Source: Chrysomallon squamiferum (taxonomy: Eukaryota > Mollusca > Gastropoda > Neomphalida > Peltospiridae). Taken from it: a DNA stretch of 64,000 nt. This document shows positions 1-12,466 of the stretch, one piece after another. The translations under genes were made by a program, and so were the position numbers. Position 1 is the first letter of the stretch. Each line of letters opens with the position of its first letter. The notes below the pieces were generated by a model. It was given only the letters and a program-made list of their open reading frames with translations. It was not told the origin of the DNA and did no database searches. The stretch covers positions 1,524,167 to 1,588,166 of the forward strand of contig CM022665.1 of the NCBI GenBank assembly GCA_012295275.1. Direction: 5' to 3'.

Positions 1-140
1 TTGTACAGAAATATTTTGAATCATATTTTGTATACACAAGAATGTATATCGCCAAATATAACAATTAAATCTGCTTTTTTAACTATCAAAGACGTTGTTT
101 GAAATGTTCTCTTATGGTTGTCTTCGTTCGAAAAAGTTAA

Positions 141-196
<56 letters not shown>

Positions 197-820
197 CATA
201 CTAGTTGTAATAGAAGCCAAATAGATGAATATTATTAATTAATTAATGTATTTATTTATCATTCTTATTATTATTCTTATTATTATTATTATTGTTGTTG
301 TTGTTGTTGTTGTTATTATTATTATTTTTATTATTTAAATAAATCATGTATTCTGTCTAAAACCTTTTTTTTGAGGATGCTAATGATCTACCTTTTATTT
401 ATTTTTATTTTGCCTTGAAAGTGAACACCTTCCAATATTTCTTATGTTTAATGTATTTATTTCTAATGCAGGAAAATTTGAAATTCGCTATGACGTTTAA
501 CATTAACAGAAGTTTAAATGTCTAACAACAAATGTAAAGAAAGCTAACAAAGGGTGGAGAAATGGAAAAATGATGAGTTAATTTTACTTGAATTATTTCA
601 GTGGCTGTTTTCATTTGTCACCAGTAATCTATGTTTAATTACAACGGGAAGGTCTACGTTGTTCAAGCCCACCGAGAGACGTCCTGTCCGTCTCTTTACA
701 ATAATCTCTTACGTCTACAAATCGTGCTGGGGATGAGTATTGAAATTACTTCTTAATTTTATTACACTGAATAAAAATTATCATATAAATCATATTTATT
801 TTTAATCTTCGCTGAATTTA
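1..820. other. AT-rich non-coding stretch with microsatellites
   Basis: No convincing coding region is visible. A (TTA)n microsatellite runs from about 141 to 192. A second ATT/GTT compound tract runs from about 256 to 332. The small open frame at 554-736 has no recognisable family features or splice context. Confidence 0.6.
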
Positions 821-821
821 T

Positions 822-1990
822 ACATCGATAACAGAATAAGACGCAAGTTTTATAACGTCTGTATTATTTATATGAGAAATTAAAATTACATTAATTGGAG
901 ATTATCAGTTATATTATTGTATAATCTTTCTAGATTAACTTACTTTTCTCAGTGTTTTAAAAAGAAAAATCTGATATATTCTTAATTACATAATTTGGTA
1001 AATTTGAATTTTAGATTAATCATGTAATTTCATGTAGGGAGAGATATAAATTGTGTCGCGGAATGTCATATTACTGCGGTCATAAAACAAAGTATCACAT
1101 TCTGACACTGAATGGTGTAGAGTTAATTTTCAGTAAATTCAGTACAATAATAAATACAGTATTCATCTAGCACTTTACGCCTTTCTGTATAATCGTATTA
1201 TTGTTAATAATAAAATAACTTATTATTAAAGACCATAATTTTTCAGTATATAAGGACATTAATTTTTTGGGGAAAAAATATAATATTAATATTAATAGTC
1301 GTTTATAATAAAATATTTCCTTTTTCTGAGGCCTAGAATTGTTTTTGATCAGAGGACTGGTAAATTCATAATAAACAACAAAATTCGGTCGATCTGTTTT
1401 GTCGTATAAACGGCCGTAATGTTAGCTGAAGGCGTTTTTAATGTTATGACCGAAAAATATAGGAGGAAAATGTATATATGCAATCTGTGTGTGTAGGTGT
1501 GTAGGTGTATGTGTGTATGTCTGTGTGGGTCCATATATATCTGTATAAAAATGTTAAATTATCCTAATTTATTTTGTGAATTTATAAAGAAAAATGCCTT
1601 TTGTAAATTGCGAATGTGAAAAAGGACTCAGTATTTTTATTGAAATGTACGCAAACTAATAAAAACATGTTCCTTATACCAGTTCAGGTCTTTTGTTTTA
1701 TGATTTACAGTCATCAAGAGATTACTGTTACAGAAATTTATCAACATTATTAACTATAACATCTAAACAACAGATATTTCTCTGTACAGAAGACAGCAGG
1801 TACAGATCTAGGGTGTGGTAGTTAACATATTTGTGTGATGAGAAAATACCCCAAATGTTCTTTTACACCTCTACCATATAAACACTTTTTTTTCTCTCTT
1901 TCTCTCACACATTGCCTGAAATAAAAAATAAACAGTTACCAAGTAAAATTTCTCAAACAGATAGTCATAGAATTTTATGGTATTTTTAAA
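822..1990 (+). repeat. Interspersed repeat family R1, copy A
   Basis: This segment matches two other places in the window. Bases 822-1560 match the reverse complement of about 28210-28950. Bases 1585-1713 match both 14095-14220 (direct) and 28090-28195 (inverted). Bases 1725-1987 match 14580-14855. Copy A lacks the ~300-bp central piece present in the other two, so it carries an internal deletion near 1713-1725. No transposase or reverse transcriptase is seen. It could be a non-autonomous mobile element or an old segmental duplication. Confidence 0.75.
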
Positions 1991-2660
1991 GAACGAAAAA
2001 ATGGAATTTTTTATATGAAAATATAAATGAGAGAGAGAAAAAAAGAATAAGGAAGATGATCTAAGAGAATGAAACAAAAGTGAAACCGAAAAGGTACAAA
2101 AAACCAACAACATTCTGTCTTTTTCCTGAGACTGTGTACAAACTAATAAAATTCCTCACTTATTACAATCAATCACTAATCATTCTGCTGTGGTAATACA
2201 AAAAACAATCTCTTATAATACATTTTTAAAGAAAGGTTCAATTTTCGTTGTTGTTTTTTTTTGACCTGCCACATCCAAAATATTACTTCCTTTCCTGTCA
2301 GAGTATGAAGACGTTCATTAAAAAATAAAAATAATAAAATTAATATTAAGAAATTAAAATAAAATGAAATCCGAGTGAAATATTCGATAAAAGAATACAC
2401 ACACAAACACACATGCACTTGCACACATTTTGTGTTATGGTTAATCTTTAAACTAACAGGCCTCAGCTTATATTCAGAATTAATTATGAATTACTACACT
2501 GTTTAACCAATATTTTAACTAGCACTATTTTCAGAAAATATATTGTGCTTAGACTATATTTAATTTTACTGAATATCAGCTAAAAACATTTGTTAGCAAA
2601 GATAATAATAATAAAATACACTTTAATATCATAAAAGTATCACTATTTTATTTTATTTTG

Positions 2661-2661
<1 letters not shown>

Positions 2662-2721
<60 letters not shown>
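2662..2721. repeat. (ATT)n plus poly-T tract
   Basis: About ten ATT units run directly into about 30 consecutive T bases. The poly-T ends in TTTCAG, which resembles a splice acceptor, but no open frame follows that I can support. Confidence 0.85.
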
Positions 2722-3277
2722 CAGTTTTTGCTGGGGTTTGTGACGTCAATTAAGCGCTGTGAAGACTTTCCTACACAAAGTAGCTGAAAATTTAGTAAAC
2801 AAACGTTCGTATTCTTATAATCTGTTAAAGTCACTTCATCTGCTGAAACTGATAATTTAAGAAGGTAAGAGTTTCTTCACCATGTAAGAAATATCAGATT
2901 CTTGTAGCCCTATTCTTGGAGTATCAAGCATTCATGCAACAGTGCTAGAACAGTTTTGGAAAATTCACTAATCGTAACCAGTCATCCGACAAACGTCAGC
3001 CATTTTTTTCTTTTTTCTGTTCCGTATAATTACAATATCAATCCAAGGTTGACTGAGTAGAGATCGGATACATAACTGGTCAATCCTTATCACTTACTAG
3101 ATGTAAATCTTCTAATTGTTTGAAGCATAATAGTAATTAATTGATCAAGGAAAGAATATTGTCAGTGCTTGATTAGACAATAAATAATAATGTTGTTCAG
3201 TTCGAGATGAATGTTATTCACTTTGTTAGTAACTACACATTCTTGTCATCTTTAATTTTACTTACAGACAAATAATG

Positions 3278-3280
<3 letters not shown>

Positions 3281-3329
<49 letters not shown>
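3281..3329. repeat. (AAT)n microsatellite
   Basis: About 16 perfect AAT units. A shorter relative lies at 3907-3930. Confidence 0.9.
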
Positions 3330-3428
3330 GAAAATAAACTAGGCAGTTGCTGTTTTAGTTATTATCAGCTGCATTTTACAGTATTATATTTTTTCCAGAA
3401 CTTTCATTTATCAACATCTTTTTTTCAG

Positions 3429-3458
3429 CTGTTCTGTCATGGTGTCAGTAGCAGTGAG
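3429..3458 (+). CDS. Candidate 30-bp microexon of an unidentified gene
   Basis: The stretch is bounded by a strong acceptor (poly-T then CAG, ending 3428) and a consensus donor (GTGAGT at 3459). It is exactly ten codons in the frame LFCHGVSSSE. It joins without a phase break to the candidate exon at 3787, giving a continuous Ser-rich passage. I do not recognise the protein. A 30-bp exon can arise by chance, so support comes mainly from the splice sites and the shared phase. Confidence 0.4.
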
Positions 3459-3786
3459 GTGAGTACTTTTCTTAATTTGTCTTTTGAATGAGAAAGATTT
3501 GGGGCAATTAATTATTTTAATTATAATCTTTCTTTGTTTTTCAGTATTTTTTATTGCAATTCTCTTAACTCCAGGTTTACATTTGAACTTTTGTATAAAA
3601 TCGGGATACAATTTCACAAAAAAATACAGAATATTAAAAATAGTTCCAACTGAAACATAAATCAGAATTACATGACAAATAATGTTTTTTAAAAATGAAA
3701 AAGAAACTATCTTTTAATTGGTAATTATAACAAATGTGTTTAGTTAAGTAATATTAATTAATGGGTTTCACATAAAAGTGCTTCAG

Positions 3787-3883
3787 AGTACTACTGGTGA
3801 TGTAGATGAGAAAATTCTTCATGAAGCCTGTCTCCATTACCAGATTGGCAGTCATGTTCCATTTTGATTCAGAAAAAAGGCAG
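3787..3883 (+). CDS. Candidate internal exon with an in-frame TGA
   Basis: The acceptor is CTTCAG (ends 3786) and the donor is GTGATA (from 3884). The frame that continues from the 3429 exon begins STTGDVDEKILHEACLHYQI and stays open until a TGA at 3867-3869, after SHVPF. It then reads FRKKA to the donor with one leftover base. That leftover base matches the phase needed by the last exon at 4355. The exon is therefore phase-compatible on both sides but has one internal stop. Possible reasons are a nonsense mutation in a decaying gene, a sequencing error, or UGA recoding at the RNA level. Dropping one T from the TTTT at 3865-3868 gives PFDSEKRQ instead, but that breaks phase with the next exon. 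Family unknown. Confidence 0.4.
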
Positions 3884-4354
3884 GTGATAAATATATATTT
3901 AAAATTAATAATAATAATAATAATAATAATGACTGTTAAGCAATCACTGACTGAAACAAAACAAAAAATAATAAAAAGAAAGAAATAGAAAACTATAGAA
4001 TTTGAATAAGGAAAAATAATTAAGAAGAAAATAAAACATTTTTAAAAATACGTTATAAAATATGCACAAGATGAACATGTGGTTGCAATGATGGCTTGGA
4101 GTTCATGTGATGTCTTTCTCAATTTCCATTTGAAAAAAGAAAATTAAGTGATGCATAAAACATTCTTATAGCATTGTTGTCTTTCTTATTGTCTTTGTAG
4201 AGTTATTAATTGTAGCAGCTGTTTAAAAATTAAATTACATTCATTTTTACTGAGGGGAATGAGAGAGAATTACATTTGGATGTTTGGTGTAATTTTGTAT
4301 ATTGAAACTGTAATATGGATATTTATATCATACACTGCCTGTTTTTTCTTTCAG

Positions 4355-4428
4355 AACCGGTTCTGGATGACAACAAAAACATCTCTTTGATGACAGGTGC
4401 CAACGAAAGGGAACAAAGTCTGTACTAG
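4355..4428 (+). CDS. Candidate terminal exon of the same unidentified gene
   Basis: A textbook acceptor (TTTTTTCTTTCAG, ending 4354) is followed by a frame reading EPVLDDNKNISLMTGANERE and then QSLY before a TAG stop at 4426-4428. The first codon is completed by the last G of the 3787 exon. The tail is acidic and polar, as in a cytoplasmic C-terminus, but I do not recognise the family. No AATAAA is obvious right after the stop. Confidence 0.45.
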
Positions 4429-4429
4429 T

Positions 4430-7015
4430 AGTAACAGCTTGTTGTTGTTGATGATGATGCTGTTTTGTTCTGGTTATGGAAATATTTGAAACTGTCAGGC
4501 ACTATGCTTTATATAACTTTATATTTTCATGATTTTTGTTTTGTACAGTAGGTGCAAAGAGAATATGCAACATTGAATATGTAACTGTTGTGTTGCAGGT
4601 ACCAAAATTAAAATATCAAAACACTTTCAGACATCTTAATCTCTTTCTCTTTATTTTCTGCGAAAGTTAAGTATTTTCAAAATGTTCACACTAGCTAATT
4701 CATCTCTGAAAGTAGTGTTTTATATGTGTTCCTTTTTACATTTCTAAATCTTCAGCCAGTTAGTACTGCACTGACAATCAAAACAATATAATATTTTTTT
4801 AAAAATCCACAATTTGAAAAGCTTACAGCATTGTTAAATGTGACATTCTAATTTCATTTTTATTTTTAAAATTCTTCATAAAATGTTTCTAACGCATTCT
4901 AAAAACCGTTCAATGTCACTTCATCTGTGGAGAGTGGTCATTTAATAAGGAAAGAGTTTCATCATGTATGTTGGATAGAGGATCCTTGTTTCCTTAATCT
5001 TTGAGTATCTGCAATTTCAAATAATTTTTGTTAAATGGTCAAATGATAAAATTACAAAAATATGAAATGTAATCATTTATAAAGATTATTAAACCCACTG
5101 GAAATCTGTCATTGCTTGCAGCCGTTGTCTGCCCAGTTCTGATATTTTTGAGTCACATAAGGGCAGGAAGTGTGCCATCTGTGAATATCTATTGTTGATG
5201 GTTGTTAGATGAAAAGACAATATTTTTATAGCCAAATATTATCACAAGTGCCATACAGTTTTCATGTTCATGGCTGATGGTATTAAAATTATGATTACCA
5301 TTGTCTGATGAATAATGTAATCCAGTATAAGAATAGGTGAACAGTTTCCAGAACCCAAGTGGTCTTTGAGAATTCTGAAACTTTTGTTGTAGAACAAGGT
5401 TGCTGAATTTGTATGCTTGATGGTAGATGTCTGAAGTGGTTGTCATGGTAACTGTTGTTCTTGGCAAGGCTGTGTAATTTAATTTTCTTGTGTGTGCAGT
5501 TCTACTTGGGTTTGTTTCTGAACAGTGGTTTCTACTTCATTCAGAGGCTTTTGACTTAAAGTATGAGTTTAGGAGTAATGTAAATATTATATTTAACTTT
5601 CACTTTTGCATTGTATAACTTTAAACAAATATGTTTTGTATTGAACTGAAAGCAACAAAAATACAGGATAATTAGTTAATACGCCTTAAAAGCAAAGATT
5701 AGAAAAAAGGTAGACCTTTAATAAAACAATTTATTTATGTCAACTTAAATCTAACATTGAAAAATGACTCTTCTGAAAAACTGTACAATTCTAATCAATG
5801 ATCCCAGAATCATTTCCAGAAGATTCATAAATGCACATTTTGTAAATATCCATTCTTTGTTTAATCACTGATCAGATGGTTCTGCCAACTTCGACATCTC
5901 TTAACACAATTACATCATGAACTGTATAATGTTTTGAGTCTTCTGTCAGTGTGTTGCTTCTCTCTAATATATCTGATAAATTTAACATGCACTTCTGTAT
6001 GTAATTCATTATTATTATTTTTATTTGTTTTTATTTTGTTACTGTCCACAAACATAGTATTGGTATTTTATTACTATTTGAAGATGTTATTTTCTCTTTG
6101 ATGAAATGACAGCCAGAAAAATCTTGTTTGTCAAAATCGTTAATTGATGTAAATCATTCCTGTTGTCTTTCATAAAATTCTTCTCCTTCCACTGATAACT
6201 CTAAATATGTGGTGTTCTACTTTATCCCTGACATTTCATAAAGTGGACATATTTGATAATTATTTTAACAATAATTTTAGTCATTTGTTTTTTTTCTAGG
6301 TGAATTTCAGAGCTAGAATTGTTTTCAGTAATTTCTTGTGAGAAGTAGCCCTGTGAAAACATATTTAATGGAAAAGGTGATATGATAATAAACAAGGGAA
6401 TGGGAAAATGTTCATGCAGATTTTTGTTATGAACACTTTCCCTATATGCACTACCTCATAGAAAATTTAAGACTGGCATTCAAAGCAATCATAGCGAAAT
6501 TTCATATGTTTGTTAAAATTGAGACTATAAAACAATACACATTCATTCATCTGGTTTTTTTTTTAAAGTAATTTCATTATTGATTGGCATCTGAAACAGT
6601 AAAAAAGAATAAAATCTCGTTTCTCATATATTTTCCAGTTTATAGCATAACATCTGAAATTTAATCTTTTCGAAATTTCAGCACATCAATGTTCCCAGTT
6701 AATAAAAAAAAACTGAATTAAGACTGTTCCAAGTTTCAGTTTGTAAGTTCCCTATTAATAAGGAAATTGAATTTCAACCATTCAGAATTTCAGTTCTTCA
6801 ATGTTCCCTATTAATCAGAAAACAGAATTTAAACTTCAATATTTAAAATCAGAATTTGAACCAATTTGTCAGTGTTTTTTGATTAGTAAGAAATGTGAAT
6901 TACTACTGTTCCACTCACTCTTCCTCATTTTAATCAAGAAGTTTAGCTAATCCAAAAGCTGTGGTCTTCACCTGATTCGGGGTTTGTGCTGTAAATAGGT
7001 AAAAAAATAAAATAA
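4430..7015. other. Long AT-rich stretch, no supported gene
   Basis: No gene could be supported. Bases 4905-4965 resemble 2828-2885, both containing GTCACTTCATCTG and an AAGAGTTTC block, which suggests a short local duplication. Bases 6660-6845 hold about three degenerate ~65-bp units built around ATTTCAG, GTTCCC and ATTAAT. A 92-codon open frame on the minus strand at 5189-5467 is not low-complexity but matches nothing I know and has no splice or start context. Confidence 0.5.
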
Positions 7016-7017
7016 AT

Positions 7018-7018
7018 A

Positions 7019-7059
<41 letters not shown>

Positions 7060-7082
7060 GTATTAGTATTAGTATTATTATT
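7018..7082. repeat. (TTA)n microsatellite
   Basis: About 20 ATT/ATT-like units with a few ATTAGT interruptions. A CATCAT-type tract follows at about 7190-7340. Confidence 0.9.
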
Positions 7083-7119
7083 GGTGTTACTTGTCCAAGG
7101 AGTAGATATCCTAGGGTTT

Positions 7120-8715
7120 GGTTGTCCAGGGCAGATATTACCAACTTCATATAAATATTTTACAAATAAATATCTGCATTCTATTACTATCATCACCGTC
7201 ATCATCATTGCCTCTTTTACATCATCATCACTGCTGTCTTCTACATTATCATCATCATCATCATCATCATGGCATCTTTTACATCATCATCATCATCACT
7301 GCCATTTTCTACATCAACATCGTCATCATCACCATTATTATTATTACTATGAACATAAGAATAAAAACTTTTTGAAACAGTTAAATTCAGCCATAGCAGC
7401 AGAATAAAATATATAATAGAATAGTAAAATATATAGTAGAATATATAGATGAATAAATATTTCTATTTTTGATCAGCAGAATACAACAAATAACATGGAT
7501 ACCAGCTGAAGGAAAACTAATACACCTAGAGTGATGTTGTAAGGCTTCAAATATTGCTCATATCCTAGTAGAAGACAAAATTCTATTAGCAAATAAGTTT
7601 TTCCAAAATAGAGAAGTAAATATACGACTGATAACAGACTGACTGTTAATGTGTCCAGCTGGAAAATTTCGTCCGACTTTCCTGACTCTGAGACGTGGCA
7701 ATTTCCATTTCTTGTGGTGTGCACGAAGATGGTGAATCTTTCAGAGCAAACTGGACAATTTATTCTGCTTCACGACCACCTCAACAAACAGCTGAAAAAA
7801 ACACCTCATGTAAACACGAGTCTTCATGACATTTATCTAAAAGGTCTTCTAAAATTCTTCTGACTTATCTAATTCAGGCTTTGTGTTGATTCAGCAGTGG
7901 TGGTTGATGCTGATGTGGATTACCCTGGTATTTCTCGACGTAATGTTTCTCCAGAGAAACATTTTGAAGTTTCAGACTGTTGTGTTCCTTCATCAGTGTG
8001 GGTGATGCTGATATTGATGTCCCCGGTCTTTCTGCTCTGTGATGTTTCTCCAGAGTCACTTTTGGAAGACTTTCGAACTTTTGGAGTCTTCTTCGGGCAT
8101 CCATCATCCTCTGCTTTCCGTTTCCTAGATGTTGATGTCTCTGGTCCTCCACATGATGTTTCTCCAGAGTAACTTTCTGAAATTATAGTTTTTGTTGTTT
8201 GAACTATTTCTATTTTTATTTTATTTTTTATTGTAAAACTTTTCTATTTTTATTTTATTTTTTATTGCAGTAAACTTGATTCAGCAATGGTGGTTGATGC
8301 TGATGTTGATGACCCTGGTCTTTCTCCACGTGATGTTTCTCCTGAGTCACATGTTGTAGTTTCAGCTGTTGTATTGATTTAGCAGTGGTGGTTGATGTTG
8401 ATGTCCTTGGTCTTTCTCCACGTGATGTTTCTCCAGAGTCACTTTTGAAGTTTCAGGCTGTTGTATTGATTCAGCAGCGGTTGTTGATGCTGATGTTGAT
8501 GTCCCCGGTCTTTCTGCTCTGTGATGTTTCTCCAGGGTCACTTTTGGAGTCTTCTCCGGGCATCCATCATCCTCTGCTTTCCGTTTCCTAGATGTTGATA
8601 TCCCTGGTCCTCCACATGATGTTTCTCCAGAGTAACTTTCTGAAATTATAGTTTTTGTTGTTATTTCTATTTCTATTTTATTTTTTATTGCAGTAAACAT
8701 TCCATTTTTTTTTTT
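7120..8715 (-). pseudogene. Decayed copy of the RING-finger gene at 42 kb
   Basis: Read on the minus strand, this segment follows the intact RING gene (42007-42909) from its 5' flank to its 3' flank. The repeat region is present (TSRKRKAEDDGCPEK at about 8570, and again near 8110) but is internally duplicated, at about 7900-8240 and 8290-8690. In the RING part (about 7690-7870) the first two zinc-binding Cys codons are deleted. An in-frame TAG follows near 7860, and a small indel lies by the second Cys/His cluster, while the downstream NCPVCS codons survive. The hydrophobic C-terminal region is partly retained at 7473-7640. Shared flanks include the GATATTACCAACTTCA block (7133 and 41869) and a TTTCTATTTTTATTTTATTT block upstream. 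Several independent lesions make a functional product unlikely. Confidence 0.8.
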
Positions 8716-8739
8716 TTTTTTTCTTATATACATTCTATC

Positions 8740-10169
8740 TGTAGTTTCTTATTAAAATAAATCACACGTTACTTTTTACTCTACTGCTAGTAACAAAAGG
8801 ATAAGTACTCCTGCGTTATTCGAGTTATCGGCAGAAAATTAGGTTATGCATATTCGTTTATTTTTTTATCCATCTAAAGACACTGTTTGTACCAGTAAGT
8901 CTATTTTACACATGTACACTAGTGTGAAATTTATAAATGTATTAAAATGTTCTAAAGAAGATTCCCATTGAGCTATTGCGAGTTAGTTCTAGTTCAGAAA
9001 TATGATTTACATTGAAACTAGAAAATCGGGGAGCGTCGTGGGTACGACCTCCATTTCCATATTTCTTATGTTTTATGCATCTTCAGCATCACTTTATGAA
9101 GAATAAATACATAAAATAAAAACTAATTTAACTTGTCTCGTAATATTTTATTATCCTTTAGTGGATTTTTAGAAATGTATTTTGTAGTAATTATTGTAGA
9201 TATATAGCATTTGTAGTTTAGTTCCCTTTTATATTAATAATTTAATAAAAAATGTATTATTAATTAGTTATTTCTGTCATTGTCATTATTGTAATTTTAT
9301 TATTACTTTTTTATTCATTTATTTATAAATTTATTATTAATTTATTATTGTCATTATTGTAATTTATATATCATTTTTAATATTATTTTATTATTTATTA
9401 CACTTTAAAAAAAAATAAAGCATCCAATTTTTATTCAAATAGACATAAACTGATAATTTACACAATTATTATTACTTTTCAATTTACATTAATATTGCTT
9501 GATTTGCTTGTAATACAGTTTAATATAATTTTCTAATTAATTGATATACAAGACATTAGATGTTATAATCTAATAAATATACATTATAAACTATGTAGAA
9601 ATTAATATAAATATGTTTTTGTTTGTGTGTTTTTGTGTATATTAGTGTAAGTTTGTACTTGTTTAGTCAGAAACACAAATGCACATACACACATACACAA
9701 ATGTGCACAAGCATGCACATGCACACACACACACACACAATAGTTTAAAATTTTTAATTCTGTACATATTTAAATAGATTATTACTGTTATAATTTTTGT
9801 GTCTTCCATGAAATAAATATTTGATAAAAACACTTTTTATTCCATTTAAAATTTATTTTAATTTGAAAAATTTAATATTTCATTCACTATTATTCCTTAT
9901 CATTTCGTTAACTTGAAAATTTGTATTTACTTCTATATATATATATATATATTCCTTCGTTTCCTTTTGAGTAATATTTAAGAATAAGTATAACTTTTCC
10001 AGCAACTATTATTTATATGTTGAGAATTGAGTTAAAATTCAAAATATTCTTAGACCCAATTTTATACAATTATTGCCTTCACAAAGTATACAAATCATTT
10101 CATTTTATTTTGTAATTTGTCCTGTTTTTTTGAATGAATACACCAATTATTTATTTATTCATTTGTTAG

Positions 10170-10202
<33 letters not shown>

Positions 10203-10850
10203 TATTTATGATATTCTAAGCAACAGACCATGGATAATAATTTTCATAACATAAGGGAAATAACTCTCTTTTGATAAAACTTTAGTTATATTGTTAAAAC
10301 ATATGAAATAAATAAAGAAAGCAATTACAATTTCCCACCCAAATTAAAAACAAAATCAATAATAATTAACACCCTGAAAACAATTTTATATCTCTTTTTT
10401 ATTTACCAAGAAACAGTAACAATGAATTAAAAAATCAAATTCAACAGCAAAATTGTAACAAATATAAAAATTAATTAATTAAAAATAACAAAAATATTGT
10501 AAAAAAAAAATATAATTTAACTACAGCTGTTACTAATTTATCACCTGTTTTAAATTAGTACATTGAATAATCAATTACTTTTTTTAACAGGAGCTAGTAT
10601 TAAAAATTGATCTAGCAATTATACTATTCCTGTGTATCAGAAAATGTGGAATAGAGCATTAAAAAAATCATACTATGACTACAACTACAACTATTGCAAC
10701 TACATCTACTTTTCCTACTGCACCTCTATTAAAACTACATAGCTGCTATTATTATTATTACTACTGCTGCTACTACTACCTACTACAACTACAGTTATGA
10801 TAACTCCTTTACCACACTACTATATTAGCTTTTATTATCACTATCCTACA
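8740..10850. other. AT-rich stretch, no supported gene
   Basis: Only simple sequence is visible: a short (AC)n at about 9722-9740, (AT)n at 9937-9952, (ATT)n at 10170-10205, and Thr/ACT-like trinucleotide runs near 10670-10800. Bases 10625-10670 resemble 15020-15062 (a CTGTGTATCAGAAAAT block). Confidence 0.6.
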
Positions 10851-10854
10851 AGGT

Positions 10855-10858
10855 TAGC

Positions 10859-10894
<36 letters not shown>

Positions 10895-10895
10895 T
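10855..10895. repeat. (ATT)n microsatellite
   Basis: About 11 perfect ATT units followed by ACT units. Confidence 0.9.
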
Positions 10896-11032
10896 ACTAC
10901 TACTGTTTCTAGTTGGGTTTCTTTGATACAGTAGTAGGTGTTATAATTACTACTGCTGATGCTGTTGCTACTATTACTGCTATTGCTGCAGATGTTTTTG
11001 GTGCTAATTACATCTCTGTCACAAATAATAAC

Positions 11033-11405
11033 ACAACTGTTTACTACTATAAAATACGAGAAGCTATTAACAAGTGTTATTTTCCTCCTGTGTATGTGTA
11101 TAGTAACACAACTGTTTACTACTATAAAATATGAGAAGCTATTAACAAGTGTTATTTTCCTCCTGTGTACGTGTATAGTAACACAACTGTTTACTACTAT
11201 AAAATACGAGAAGCTATTAACAAGTGTTATTTTCCTCCTGTGTATGTGTATAGTAACATATGTAAATATTTTCCTCCTGTGTAATAGTAACACAACTGTT
11301 TACAAAATTATTTTCCTCCTATGTATGTGTATAGAAACACAACTGTTTACTACTATAAAATAAAAGAAGCTATTAACAAGTGTTATTTTCCTCCTGTGTA
11401 TGTGT
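11033..11405. repeat. 75-bp minisatellite
   Basis: The block starting ACAACTGTTTACTACTATAA recurs at 11033, 11108 and 11183, exactly 75 bp apart. Shortened or diverged copies continue to about 11405. Because 75 is divisible by three, long open frames appear on both strands; these follow from the period and are not evidence for a gene. Confidence 0.9.
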
Positions 11406-11589
11406 ATAAATAAATCTCAAATATTTGCCAGCTTCTATTTTAATATTCTGTATCAAAAAATAACTTTTTACTGAATAATACAAAAATAATTTATTACCTA
11501 ATGAGTTTCCACTGAAGCTCTTTAATTCAGACATGTGTCCCTTTGTGGTATAAACAAAGACTAAAGCATTTAAACATATAAATTGATAA

Positions 11590-12416
11590 CCAAATATTTC
11601 TGAACACATTGCTGACACACACACATACACACTATTATTAGAGTAGCAATTATCACTGTTGCAGATATACAAGCACATAATTATGTGTATAGAATGTATC
11701 ACTATTGCTGATACAAACACACAGCCAATTATCAGAGAAGAAATTATTGCTGATACACTCACAGACATACACATACACTATTATCAGAGTAGCAATTGTC
11801 AATATTGTTGACCCACACACAAACACACATATTATTATCAGAGTAGCTATTATCACTGTTACTGATACACACATACACAGTACCACACACACACTTACTA
11901 TTATCAGAGTAGCAGTTATCACTATTGCTGATACTCACACACATACACACTCATATTATTAGTAGTAGTTATGTGTGCGTTGCTGATATACTCACACTAT
12001 TATCAGAGTAGCAATTATCACTATTGGTGATACCCTCACATATACAAACAGAATAGCAGTTATAACTATTGCTGATATGCACCTACTAATATCAGAGTAG
12101 CAACTATCAATATCGCTGATACACATACTATTATCAGAGTAGCAAATATCATTATTGCTGATACACGCACAATATTATCAGAGTAGCAGTTATGACAATA
12201 TACACATACTCACAGAAACACATATACTATTATCACAAAGCAATTATCACTATTGCTGATACGCTCACACACATATCCACACACTTATACCATTATTAGT
12301 TAGTTCTATTGTTGATATACACACATACTATTGTCAGACTAGCAATTGTGTCTATTTCTGATACACACACACACACACACACACACTATTATCAGACTAG
12401 GAATTGTCACTATTGC

Positions 12417-12466
<50 letters not shown>

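Noticed and set aside
2831-2864. Short exon before GTAAGA
   Set aside because: The donor is good, but the acceptor is weak and the phase does not fit the downstream candidate exons.
5189-5467. 92-codon minus-strand frame as a gene
   Set aside because: Not low-complexity, but no recognisable motif, splice context or homologous copy in the window. Left unannotated as a gene.
10841-11363. Long frames with 25-residue repeats on both strands
   Set aside because: The 75-bp minisatellite period is a multiple of three. Frames exist on both strands with no start context or known domain.
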